This document shows positions 1-7,111 of a stretch of 11,997 bases of DNA, in pieces. Position numbers and translations under genes: made by a program. The number at the start of each line of letters is the position of its first letter. Position 1 is the first letter of the stretch. The notes under the pieces were generated by a model that did not search any database, had not been told where the DNA came from, and saw only the letters and a list, made by a program, of their open reading frames with translations. Origin of the DNA: an uncultured Bacteroidales bacterium. Its GTDB lineage: Bacteria > Bacteroidota > Bacteroidia > Bacteroidales > P3. The stretch spans positions 1 through 11,997 of the forward strand of contig CAMURW010000019.1 of NCBI GenBank assembly GCA_947097635.1. The letters are read 5' to 3'.

Positions 1-54
1 AACTACGACAACAGCAGTTCCAGAAGCAACTACGACAACAGCAGTTCCAGAAGC
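1..54 (+). repeat. Perfect 27-bp tandem direct repeat, two copies
   Basis: Bases 1-27 and 28-54 are identical and encode NYDNSSSRS twice in frame. Because 27 is a multiple of three, gain or loss of copies would lengthen or shorten the protein tail without a frameshift. More copies may lie upstream of the window edge. Confidence 0.9.
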
Positions 55-147
55 AGCAGTCGTAGTTCCGCTTCCCCCAGCCGCAGTTCTAACGGCCTCT
101 CCAGTGGCGGTCGCAGCAGTGCCGGCGGCAGCAGAAGCAGAAGGTAA
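1..147 (+). CDS. 3' end of an unidentified gene with a Ser/Arg-rich tail (partial)
   Basis: The frame starting at base 1 is open to a TAA stop at 145-147 and encodes 48 residues; the 5' part lies outside the window. The visible product is low-complexity, rich in Ser, Arg, Asn and Gly, with two identical copies of NYDNSSSRS followed by an SR/SG-rich tail ending in SRSRR. No domain can be recognised. Tails of this type occur at the C-terminus of some secreted or surface-associated Bacteroidetes proteins, but that is only a general resemblance. Codon use (GC-ending codons) agrees with the downstream genes and a probable terminator follows, which supports real coding. The function is unknown. Confidence 0.65.
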   Translation, partial: NYDNSSSRSNYDNSSSRSSSRSSASPSRSSNGLSSGGRSSAGGSRSRR

Positions 148-194
148 TATGCCTCCTCCTGTGTTTAACCAATCCATTTATTACACAGTAACAT

Positions 195-232
195 GCCTCC
201 CCATAAATATAAGGGAGGCTCCTTGTTTGTTT
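195..232 (+). terminator. Probable intrinsic terminator after the first partial gene
   Basis: GCCTCCC (195-201) and GGGAGGC (213-219) form a perfect 7-bp stem with an 11-base AT-rich loop. A T-rich run with some interruptions follows (TCCTTGTTTGTTT). The site lies about 50 bases after the stop at 147 and just before the phosphatase gene. It should end transcription of the upstream gene. The rest of the 148-236 gap shows no TAnnTTTG promoter that I could find. Confidence 0.65.
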
Positions 233-236
233 AGTT

Positions 237-1313
237 ATGTTGTATAGAAAGAGTTTTATTATTTGGCTTCTTGCCTTAAATTTCCTTATTCCCGCGCTGG
301 CACAGGGGAAAGTGAAAAACGTAATATTCGTAGTGGGCGACGGCACTGGTGTGGCGCAAGTGTACGCCAGCGTGGTGCAGGCAGGAGAAAAGTCTGCCTT
401 CCTGCGCTTCCCCGTCAGCGGTTTTAGCCGTACCTATTGCCTGGACCGCTATACCACCGACAGCGGTGCCGGCGGCACTGCATTGATGGCAGGACACAAA
501 GTGAACTACCACGCCGTTGGCGAAGCCCCCGACGGCACCGACTGGCCTTCTTTCCTGGTGCTGGCAAACGCGGAGTTGGGCAAAAGCAGCGGTTTTGTTG
601 TCACCAGCAGCGTGCTGGATGCCACTCCTGCCAGCACCTACGCCCATGTGCCCGACCGTGAGCTGATGGACAGCATCAGCATACAGATGGCACGTTGCCC
701 GCACAGCGTGATGATAGGCGGCGACTATGGTCATTTCCTCACAGCCAACCGCAAAGACCGCAATAGCCCGCTGGACACCCTGCGCGCACGTGGCTACCAG
801 GTGATATTCAGCATGGACAGTATGCGCACCAGCAACAGCGACAAGTTGGTGATGCTGTTCGGCAAAGACGAATATCCCCCTTCTGCCCGGAAACGTGACG
901 GCCTGCTGCCCGACGGCGTGAAGAAAGCACTGGACATTCTCGGCAAAGACCCCGACGGCTTCACGCTGATGGTGGAAGGCAGCCAGAACGACTGGGCGTG
1001 CCACAACAACGACGACAAGTACCTGATGGAAGAGCTGGCAGAGTTCGACAGCGTGCTGAACTACATATTGGACTGGGCTGAAAACGACGGCGAAACGCTG
1101 GTGATAGTAACCGCCGACCACGAAACTGGCGGCGTTACGCTGCCCGGCGGCGACATAGAAGAAGGCCGTAACCAAATCAGCTTCAGCTCTCCGAACCACA
1201 CGGGTGTGATGGTACCCGTCTTCGCCTACGGCCCCGGCAGCGAGCGATTCTCCGGCATTATGCAGAATACCGATATGTTCTACAAAATCAACGACCTTCT
1301 ACACGGCAAATAA
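237..1313 (+). CDS. Secreted alkaline phosphatase (compact form)
   Basis: 358 residues. An N-terminal signal peptide (residues 1 to about 22, ending PALAQ) points to periplasmic export. The alkaline phosphatase metal and catalytic motifs appear in family order: GDGTG with metal ligand D35; TDSGAGGTAL with the nucleophile serine S76; DATPAS at about 128-133; MVEGSQNDWACH with E247, D252 and H256; TADHETGG with D294 and H295; and HTG with H321. The product should hydrolyse phosphate monoesters using two zinc ions and a magnesium ion. It is shorter than typical members of about 450-500 residues; the stretch between D295 and H321 is brief, so the crown/insert region appears reduced. ATG 237 is the only start that keeps the signal peptide. 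The next gene begins 12 bases after the stop, suggesting co-transcription with the envelope cluster. The natural substrate is unknown; scavenging of phosphate or trimming of an envelope phosphate are both possible. Confidence 0.93.
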   Translation: MLYRKSFIIWLLALNFLIPALAQGKVKNVIFVVGDGTGVAQVYASVVQAGEKSAFLRFPVSGFSRTYCLDRYTTDSGAGGTALMAGHKVNYHAVGEAPDGTDWPSFLVLANAELGKSSGFVVTSSVLDATPASTYAHVPDRELMDSISIQMARCPHSVMIGGDYGHFLTANRKDRNSPLDTLRARGYQVIFSMDSMRTSNSDKLVMLFGKDEYPPSARKRDGLLPDGVKKALDILGKDPDGFTLMVEGSQNDWACHNNDDKYLMEELAEFDSVLNYILDWAENDGETLVIVTADHETGGVTLPGGDIEEGRNQISFSSPNHTGVMVPVFAYGPGSERFSGIMQNTDMFYKINDLLHGK

Positions 1314-1325
1314 CCTATACTCCCA

Positions 1326-2168
1326 ATGGTATACAGAAACCTACACTACATACTGTTCGGCCTCCTGGTCACGACCACGCTGCCCAACGCAGTAGCACAG
1401 GAAAACATACACCCCGACACGCTGCAGTGTCCCATAGTGGGCTTCCATGCCGCTATGGCAGCCCCCCTCACCTCGCTGTCCAGCGCCACAGCCCTCGACG
1501 GCAGCGCTGTGCCTCATGCCACCATGGGCGACCTGTACAAAGCACCGTGGATGGACGTCGGGATGGACATTGCCTTCAAATGGCGTAACGGACTGTTCCT
1601 TAACCTTGAGGGCAGCCTGATTTTCTCCAACAACAACCTGAGAGACCGCTTGCGGCGAATGACGGATGTCTATACCTCCAGCCAAATGATCATCGGCGCC
1701 AATGGCACCGATGCCGTCGTAACCTGCTACAACCGCATGCTGGCAGCAAAGCTGGGCATCGGCAAGGTTTTCGCGCTCAGCGACAAAAACCCGAACAGCG
1801 GACCTTTCGCCAGACTGGACGTGGGACTGATGCAGAACCAGACCATCTTTTTGCTGAACCAGCACGTGGATGCCCCTCAAGTGAACGGCGACTACGCCTA
1901 TCTCTACGACCATCAGCGCAGAGGGTTCATGCTAAGTCAGGCACTCGGGTATTGGTTTATTGGCAACAAAAGCGCCATACTCAACTTCAATGTCAGCTTC
2001 GAACTCACCGAGGTGTGGAACCACAGCACACGCGACTACGTCATCGACGACTACATACCCATGCACGGTCCCGACAACAACAACTATTTCGACCTGCTTT
2101 ATGGCATCAAGCTTACCTGGATGTTCCCCATCACTGGAAAACCGGCCTACGACTACTATTACTATTAA
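1326..2168 (+). CDS. Predicted outer-membrane beta-barrel protein, function unknown
   Basis: 280 residues. The N-terminus is a signal peptide with probable cleavage after AVA near residue 24. The rest has alternating polar/hydrophobic stretches rich in aromatic residues (for example WMDVGMDIAFKW, GLFLNLEGSLIF, ILNFNVSFELTEVW), as in outer-membrane beta-strands. The final strand-like segment, YFDLLYGIKLTWMFPI, is followed by a short tail ending in YDYYYY. No enzymatic motif is visible and I do not recognise a named family. The gene starts 12 bases after the phosphatase and ends 18 bases before waaA, so it most likely belongs to the same operon. Its neighbours (WaaA, TamL) suggest an envelope role, but that is inference from position only. 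Confidence 0.8.
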   Translation: MVYRNLHYILFGLLVTTTLPNAVAQENIHPDTLQCPIVGFHAAMAAPLTSLSSATALDGSAVPHATMGDLYKAPWMDVGMDIAFKWRNGLFLNLEGSLIFSNNNLRDRLRRMTDVYTSSQMIIGANGTDAVVTCYNRMLAAKLGIGKVFALSDKNPNSGPFARLDVGLMQNQTIFLLNQHVDAPQVNGDYAYLYDHQRRGFMLSQALGYWFIGNKSAILNFNVSFELTEVWNHSTRDYVIDDYIPMHGPDNNNYFDLLYGIKLTWMFPITGKPAYDYYYY

Positions 2169-2186
2169 TACAGTCACCACTCACAC

Positions 2187-3473
2187 ATGCGTGCTTTCTA
2201 TACCATCGGCATTTTTCTTTATGGCGTAGCAGCAAGAATTGCTGCGCTGTGGTCTCCACAGGCAAAACTGCTCGCACAAGGATGGTCACATAGCTTCGAT
2301 GGCGTGAGCCAGTTGCGCGCAGAGGCCTTTCGGCAGAACAAAAAGATTGCATGGTTCCACGCCGCCTCGCTGGGTGAGTTCGAGCAAGCCAGACCTGTCA
2401 TCGAATCATTCCACCGCCTACACACCGAGTATATGGTATGTCTCACCTTTTTCTCTCCTTCGGGTTACGAGGTGCGCCACAACTACGACCAGACCGACTT
2501 GGTAACCTATATGCCCCTAGACACCCCTGGCAAAGCACGCAGATGGGTGGAAACGCTGAAACCTAGTGTTGCCTTCTTCGTAAAATACGAGTTCTGGTAC
2601 AACCTATTGGGACAGCTTCAGAAAAACCACATTCCCACCTATCTTTTCTCCGCCATATTCCGTCCAAACCAGTACTTCTTCCGTCCCGTCGTAGGACGTT
2701 GGTTCCGCTGCCAACTGCAATGCTACAGCCACATCTTCGTGCAGAATCAGGATAGCATGCAACTTCTCACCCAGAAGGCCAGACTCGCCCACGTCAGCGT
2801 GGCAGGTGACACACGTTTTGACCGTGTCCACGACATTGCGCTGCAGGCTCCTGCACGTCCGGAAATAGAGGCTTTCGTGGGCGACAGCCCCGTGCTGCTG
2901 GCAGGCAGCAGCTGGGAACCCGATGAGGAGAATATCCATCATTTTCTTCAGCGCTACCAGGGGGCATTAAAGATTATTCTGGCTCCGCACATCATTGGCG
3001 AAAACCATCTAAAAGCCATTGAGCAGCTCTTCGGTCCCCACACCCTACGCTACACGTGCCTCAAGCGACTGGCCAAGGAAGGCAACGAACGAGCACTGCG
3101 GCAAGCCGCCAGCTACCGCACCCTCGTCATCGACAACATGGGTATGCTGTCGTCACTCTACCGCTACGCCACCGTAGCGTACATCGGGGGCGGCTTCGGC
3201 AAAGGCATTCACAACATTCTGGAAGCCATCACCTTTGGCAAACCTGTCATCTTCGGGCCAAACCACACCAAATTCAAGGAGGCAATGGACATCATCGCAT
3301 GCGGCGGCGGCAAAAGCTACCGCACCGACGACGAACTTACTGCCTACCTCACCGCCTGGCTCACGGATTCCGACATATATCAGCAGGCGGCGACACAAAG
3401 CGCACAATACGCCCACGCCAACCTCGGAGCCACAACGATCATACTCACCACCGTTCAACCCCGACTGCTATGA
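2187..3473 (+). CDS. waaA: 3-deoxy-D-manno-octulosonic acid (Kdo) transferase
   Basis: 428 residues, the normal length for WaaA/KdtA. The enzyme transfers Kdo from CMP-Kdo onto the lipid A precursor at the inner face of the cytoplasmic membrane. A hydrophobic N-terminal segment (about residues 3-22) fits the membrane anchor. The N-terminal glycosyltransferase domain has FHAASLGEFEQARPV with the expected catalytic glutamate E64, then LTFFSPSGYE (86-95) and FFVKYEFWYN (130-139). The C-terminal domain has GDTRFDRV (207-214), LLAGSSWEPDEE (237-248), LAPHIIGENH (265-274) and the nucleotide-sugar binding stretch from YIGGGFGKG through GKPVIFGPNH (332-360). No Shine-Dalgarno sequence is seen, as is usual in this phylum. 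The stop codon overlaps the start of tamL (ATGA), implying translational coupling. Whether one or two Kdo residues are added cannot be told from sequence. Confidence 0.96.
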   Translation: MRAFYTIGIFLYGVAARIAALWSPQAKLLAQGWSHSFDGVSQLRAEAFRQNKKIAWFHAASLGEFEQARPVIESFHRLHTEYMVCLTFFSPSGYEVRHNYDQTDLVTYMPLDTPGKARRWVETLKPSVAFFVKYEFWYNLLGQLQKNHIPTYLFSAIFRPNQYFFRPVVGRWFRCQLQCYSHIFVQNQDSMQLLTQKARLAHVSVAGDTRFDRVHDIALQAPARPEIEAFVGDSPVLLAGSSWEPDEENIHHFLQRYQGALKIILAPHIIGENHLKAIEQLFGPHTLRYTCLKRLAKEGNERALRQAASYRTLVIDNMGMLSSLYRYATVAYIGGGFGKGIHNILEAITFGKPVIFGPNHTKFKEAMDIIACGGGKSYRTDDELTAYLTAWLTDSDIYQQAATQSAQYAHANLGATTIILTTVQPRLL

Positions 3474-5887
3474 AACATACCTGGCAGCATACACGCTCTA
3501 GAATGTCAGCACTTGCGCTCGGTGCTGTGCTGGCCTACGTACTGCTGGCATCATGTGGCACCACACGCTACCTAAAACCCGGCGAAGAACTGCTACATTC
3601 CAATACCTATGATATAACGATGGCAGATAGCAGCACCGTACCGCCTGAGGTAGTAGATGTCTTCAGTGGCCACCGGCACTACTCCACGCAAACACCCAAC
3701 AGCAGTTTCCTAGGCATGAGACTGACGCTTTGGATATACAACCTTGCCTCCCCTGATCGCAACAACTTTATTGCACGCACGCTGCGCAAACAAGGCACCC
3801 CTCCCGTGATATACGATGCGAACGCCACGCTGCGCACAACGCAGCAGTTGCAAAACCTCATGTTCAGCAAAGGGTGCTTCGGCAGCACAGTCACCTACGA
3901 CACCATGCAAATAAAACCACGCAACGTCAGGGTGAACTACCACATCACGGCACAACAGCGCCACACTATAGACGAAGTGAGGTTCTTCGCCACCACGCAA
4001 GAGGTAGACTCGCTGCTGCAGCACGACTGGAAATTGCGGTCGCTGCTGCACGAGGGCGACTACTACGACCAGGACGTGCTGGCAAAAGAAAGAGAAAACC
4101 TGGCGGAATATCTGCTGGACCGCGGCTACTATATGGCATCAAAAGAGTTGGTAACATACCAGATTGACACTACTTATGACGCACGCGAACTCAGCGTATG
4201 GCTCACCGTCAACGACCCCAAGGTGCTGAACAGCGAAAAGCAGTTTGTGGAGACATCGCTGAAGCGCTACCACATCGCCAATATATACATCTATCCCAAC
4301 AGTGGCAACGACTTAGAACCCTACGACACGCTGGTAGTGCCACACATCTACAACTACCGTCACACCGACTACATGTTTCTCTGCGGAGGCAAGATGTCCA
4401 TCAGTCCACAGACCATCAGCAACAATATGTTTCTCTACGACGGCATGCTCTACCGTCCACAACAGTTCACACGCACCTACAACTCATTGCGCAACTTGCG
4501 CAACTTCAAATACATCAACATTGAGGTGACACCCTCCTCCATCAGCAGAGACACCATGCCACTGCTGGATGCCCGCGTGCGGCTGATGAACAACACACGC
4601 CACAGCATCACAGCTTCGCTAGAGCTCAACAACGTCTCTTCCATCGCCACCAACGGCGCAACTACGGAACGCGGCAGCTTCGGACAGGAAAGCTCGCTAT
4701 CTTACCAAAACCGCAACCTTTTCGGCGGTGCAGAATACTTCAAAACCGAGTTGTCGCTGCTGGTGGAACTCCCCAAACTGATATTCCGACAGGACAACAG
4801 CGGGCTGAAATTCCATGACATCTTCAACACCTTCGAGACAAGCCTGAACTCCAGCCTGGACATCCCCAAGTTCCTGCTACCCTTCAGCGGCGAGTGGTCG
4901 TGGCAGAGCGTCCGCCCCCACACCATCATCGCCTTCGGCGGAAGCTACCAATATCGCAGTTACTTCGAACGCCTCATGGCATCCTTCTCCTACGGCTACA
5001 CCTGGAGCAAAAACCGCGCCAACAGCCATCAGGCCCTGCCGCTGGAGTTCACTTTCGTAAGGTTCTTCGACATCTCCGAGGTATTCCGCCAGCGTATCAC
5101 ACACATCACGGACACACGCCTCAAGTACCTCTACAGCGACCACTTCATCATGAATATGCGCTACGACTACATCTACAATACGCAGCGCTTCAACACCCGA
5201 GAGAACTTTTCTTACCTTCACCTCTCCGCTGAGAGCGCCGGCAACCTGCTCTACGGCATCACTAGGCTCACGCACGCAAAGGCAGACGACCAAGGCATAC
5301 GACAGCTCTTCGGCGTGCCTTTCAGCCAATACCTGAGGCTGAGCAGCGAATACAAACACTATTTCTACATAGGCAAGAAGCAGACACTGGTGCTGCGCAC
5401 CATCCTGGGAATAGGCCTCCCCTACGGCAACAGCATGTCGATGCCCTACGAGAAGGGTTTTTATGGTGGCGGCCCCAACACCATGCGCGCCTGGCAGCTC
5501 CGCTACCTGGGTCCCGGACTATATCAGAGCAACGCCGAGCAACCATTCGAGCGGGTTGGCGACATGGCGCTGGTGGCAAACGTGGAGCATCGCTTCCCGC
5601 TGTTTGGCAGGTTAGAAGGTGCCGGCTTTGTCGACATGGGCAACGTGTGGCTACTACATTCCAGCAAGGAATTCCCCAACGGCGAAATCAGCGCGGAAAA
5701 CCTCCTCAAGGGACTCGCCGTCGGCATTGGAGTGGGGCTAAGATTCAACATCAGCATTATCACGCTGCGCTTCGACGCCGCCTTACCCGTCTACGATCCC
5801 GGATATGTCGATAACCACCGATGGCGCCCTGCCTACTGGAAGCCCAGCCAGATAGTCACCAACTTCGGTATAGATTACCCATTCTAA
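3470..5887 (+). CDS. tamL: TamL-type Omp85 lipoprotein (outer-membrane assembly factor)
   Basis: 805 residues. The N-terminus is a lipoprotein signal with lipobox LASC and lipidated cysteine C29, followed by GTTRYLKPGEELL, which is typical of Bacteroidetes TamL. The periplasmic part should hold POTRA domains; the stretch near residues 165-245 looks suitable. The C-terminal half is an Omp85 barrel. FYGGGPNTMRAW contains the conserved RGF-like motif as MRAW (672-675, R673), and the protein ends with strand-like segments and a terminal phenylalanine (GIDYPF). The role is insertion or assembly of outer-membrane proteins, probably with TamB, which is not in this window. The frame is open well upstream of 3470, but that part overlaps waaA and reads as nonsense. 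ATG 3470 overlaps the waaA stop and supplies the basic N-terminus (K2, R9, R11) before the hydrophobic core. ATG at residue 12 is a weaker alternative. Confidence 0.92.
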   Translation: MKHTWQHTRSRMSALALGAVLAYVLLASCGTTRYLKPGEELLHSNTYDITMADSSTVPPEVVDVFSGHRHYSTQTPNSSFLGMRLTLWIYNLASPDRNNFIARTLRKQGTPPVIYDANATLRTTQQLQNLMFSKGCFGSTVTYDTMQIKPRNVRVNYHITAQQRHTIDEVRFFATTQEVDSLLQHDWKLRSLLHEGDYYDQDVLAKERENLAEYLLDRGYYMASKELVTYQIDTTYDARELSVWLTVNDPKVLNSEKQFVETSLKRYHIANIYIYPNSGNDLEPYDTLVVPHIYNYRHTDYMFLCGGKMSISPQTISNNMFLYDGMLYRPQQFTRTYNSLRNLRNFKYINIEVTPSSISRDTMPLLDARVRLMNNTRHSITASLELNNVSSIATNGATTERGSFGQESSLSYQNRNLFGGAEYFKTELSLLVELPKLIFRQDNSGLKFHDIFNTFETSLNSSLDIPKFLLPFSGEWSWQSVRPHTIIAFGGSYQYRSYFERLMASFSYGYTWSKNRANSHQALPLEFTFVRFFDISEVFRQRITHITDTRLKYLYSDHFIMNMRYDYIYNTQRFNTRENFSYLHLSAESAGNLLYGITRLTHAKADDQGIRQLFGVPFSQYLRLSSEYKHYFYIGKKQTLVLRTILGIGLPYGNSMSMPYEKGFYGGGPNTMRAWQLRYLGPGLYQSNAEQPFERVGDMALVANVEHRFPLFGRLEGAGFVDMGNVWLLHSSKEFPNGEISAENLLKGLAVGIGVGLRFNISIITLRFDAALPVYDPGYVDNHRWRPAYWKPSQIVTNFGIDYPF

Positions 5888-5949
5888 CATCCTCTCTTTC
5901 TCGCAACACACATTTTATTATAATTAATGAAAAATCACTAACACATAAT

Positions 5950-6933
5950 ATGCATACGCTTGACAACCTGATAACGAAAGCACAGGAACTGTTCCAGAAC
6001 GAGAGTTTCCTGCACCAGCCGCAAGGACTCTATGCCCCGATCGACTACACCCTGCACCTCGGCGGCAAACGCATAAGGCCGGTGATGCTGATGGCAGCCC
6101 ACGAGATGTTCGGCGGCAACATTCAAGAAGTATACCACGCCGCCATAGCCATAGAGGCATTCCACAACTTCACGCTGCTACACGACGACCTCATGGATCA
6201 GTCGCCCCTACGACGTGGCAAGCCCACGGTGTACACCAAATGGAACGCCAACACCGCCATTCTCAGCGGCGACACCATGTTCAACATGGCGTGGGAATAT
6301 TTCTTGCAGCACCCTCACCCGCAGCTACACAACATCCTCACCACCTTTACGCAAACGGCACGCAAGGTATGCGAAGGTCAGCAATACGACATGGAATTCG
6401 AGGCCCGCAACGATGTCACTATCCCAGAATATATGTCCATGATACGCCTCAAGACCGCCGTGCTGATCGCCGGTGCCCTCAAAATCGGTGCCCTCTATGC
6501 TCAAGCACCGCAGAGCGACCTGCAGCATCTCTACAACTTTGGCATCAACCTGGGGCTTGCCTTCCAGTTGCAGGACGACTTACTGGATGCCTTCGGCGAT
6601 AGTGCCGTCTTCGGCAAACCCACGGGGCAAGACATCCGTGACAACAAGAAGACATTTCTATTCCTCAAAGCACTGGAAGTGGCACCCACGCCGCAGCGCA
6701 CCGTGCTACAACAACTATTCCGCCAGAAGCCACAGAACAAGGATCTCATGAGACAAAAAGTAGGCTCCGTGCTCGCCATATACGACGAAATCGGCATAAA
6801 GAAACTCGTCGATGAAGAGATTATGTTATATTTTCAGCGCGCCCACGCAGAAATGGACAAAATTTCCATTTCTCCAGAGCGAAAACAGATCTTAACAAAC
6901 CTTTCCGATAAACTTGGCAAACGTAATAATTAA
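5950..6933 (+). CDS. Short-chain polyprenyl diphosphate synthase (FPP/GGPP type)
   Basis: 327 residues, normal for trans-isoprenyl diphosphate synthases. The enzyme condenses isopentenyl diphosphate with an allylic diphosphate in the cytoplasm, feeding quinone and undecaprenyl lipid carrier synthesis. Visible motifs are GGKRIRP (38-44), the first Asp-rich motif DDLMD (79-83) followed by RRGKPTV, GDTMF (107-111), and the second Asp-rich motif QDDLLD (208-213) followed by GKPTGQDIRDNKKT. An aromatic residue, F74, sits five positions before the first Asp-rich motif. In this family that usually limits the product to C15-C20, so an FPP or GGPP synthase is favoured over a long-chain enzyme. The frame is open further upstream into the end of tamL, but ATG 5950 gives the family-like N-terminus. 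A 62-base AT-rich gap separates it from tamL; it may be the last gene of that operon. Confidence 0.92.
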   Translation: MHTLDNLITKAQELFQNESFLHQPQGLYAPIDYTLHLGGKRIRPVMLMAAHEMFGGNIQEVYHAAIAIEAFHNFTLLHDDLMDQSPLRRGKPTVYTKWNANTAILSGDTMFNMAWEYFLQHPHPQLHNILTTFTQTARKVCEGQQYDMEFEARNDVTIPEYMSMIRLKTAVLIAGALKIGALYAQAPQSDLQHLYNFGINLGLAFQLQDDLLDAFGDSAVFGKPTGQDIRDNKKTFLFLKALEVAPTPQRTVLQQLFRQKPQNKDLMRQKVGSVLAIYDEIGIKKLVDEEIMLYFQRAHAEMDKISISPERKQILTNLSDKLGKRNN

Positions 6934-6979
6934 AAAAAATATTACTCACAGCATACTGACTATTAGTCATTTGCTTATC

Positions 6980-6999
6980 TTCTTACCATATGGTAAGAA
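6980..6999. repeat. 20-bp perfect palindrome, candidate operator
   Basis: TTCTTACCATATGGTAAGAA is a perfect two-fold palindrome with no loop, lying in an AT-rich gap 18 bases upstream of the -33 element of the exbB promoter. An intrinsic terminator is unlikely because no T tract follows on the + strand; an A tract does. A dimeric regulator binding site is the simplest reading. No known regulator consensus is claimed. Confidence 0.5.
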
Positions 7000-7017
7000 A
7001 AAAAAACAGCAAAAAAA

Positions 7018-7049
7018 TTGTGCCACGTCAAATAATCTTTCTAACTTTG
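7018..7049 (+). promoter_or_regulatory. Predicted Bacteroidetes promoter of the exbB operon
   Basis: TTG at 7018-7020 and TAACTTTG at 7042-7049 are separated by 21 bases. They match the Bacteroidetes vegetative pattern (TTTG at -33, TAnnTTTG at -7). Transcription should start around 7055, giving an AT-rich leader of about 55 bases before the exbB start at 7112. It drives the four-gene unit that ends at the terminator near 9710. Confidence 0.7.
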
Positions 7050-7111
7050 CAAATATTATTAAAAACATAAAGAATAATTAACTAACTAAAAATTAATACA
7101 TTAAGACCAAA

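Noticed and set aside
276..1199. 307-codon open frame on the minus strand inside the alkaline phosphatase gene
   Set aside because: It lies fully antisense to a gene with all catalytic motifs, its translation is Val/Ala/His-rich with no domain, and long antisense frames are expected from the GC-ending codon use here.
1341..1913. 190-codon minus-strand frame inside the beta-barrel gene
   Set aside because: It is antisense to a protein with a clear signal peptide and operon placement, and no domain is visible in its translation.
3056..3469. 138 extra codons open upstream of tamL in the same frame
   Set aside because: They overlap the waaA coding region in another frame, read as Arg/His/Gln-rich nonsense, and would bury the lipoprotein signal that begins at 3470.
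4877..5359. 160-codon minus-strand frame inside tamL
   Set aside because: It is antisense to the Omp85 barrel region, whose conserved features are intact on the + strand; no recognisable product.
5821..5949. Upstream extension of the polyprenyl synthase frame into the end of tamL
   Set aside because: The added residues do not match the family N-terminus and overlap tamL; ATG 5950 gives the normal length.
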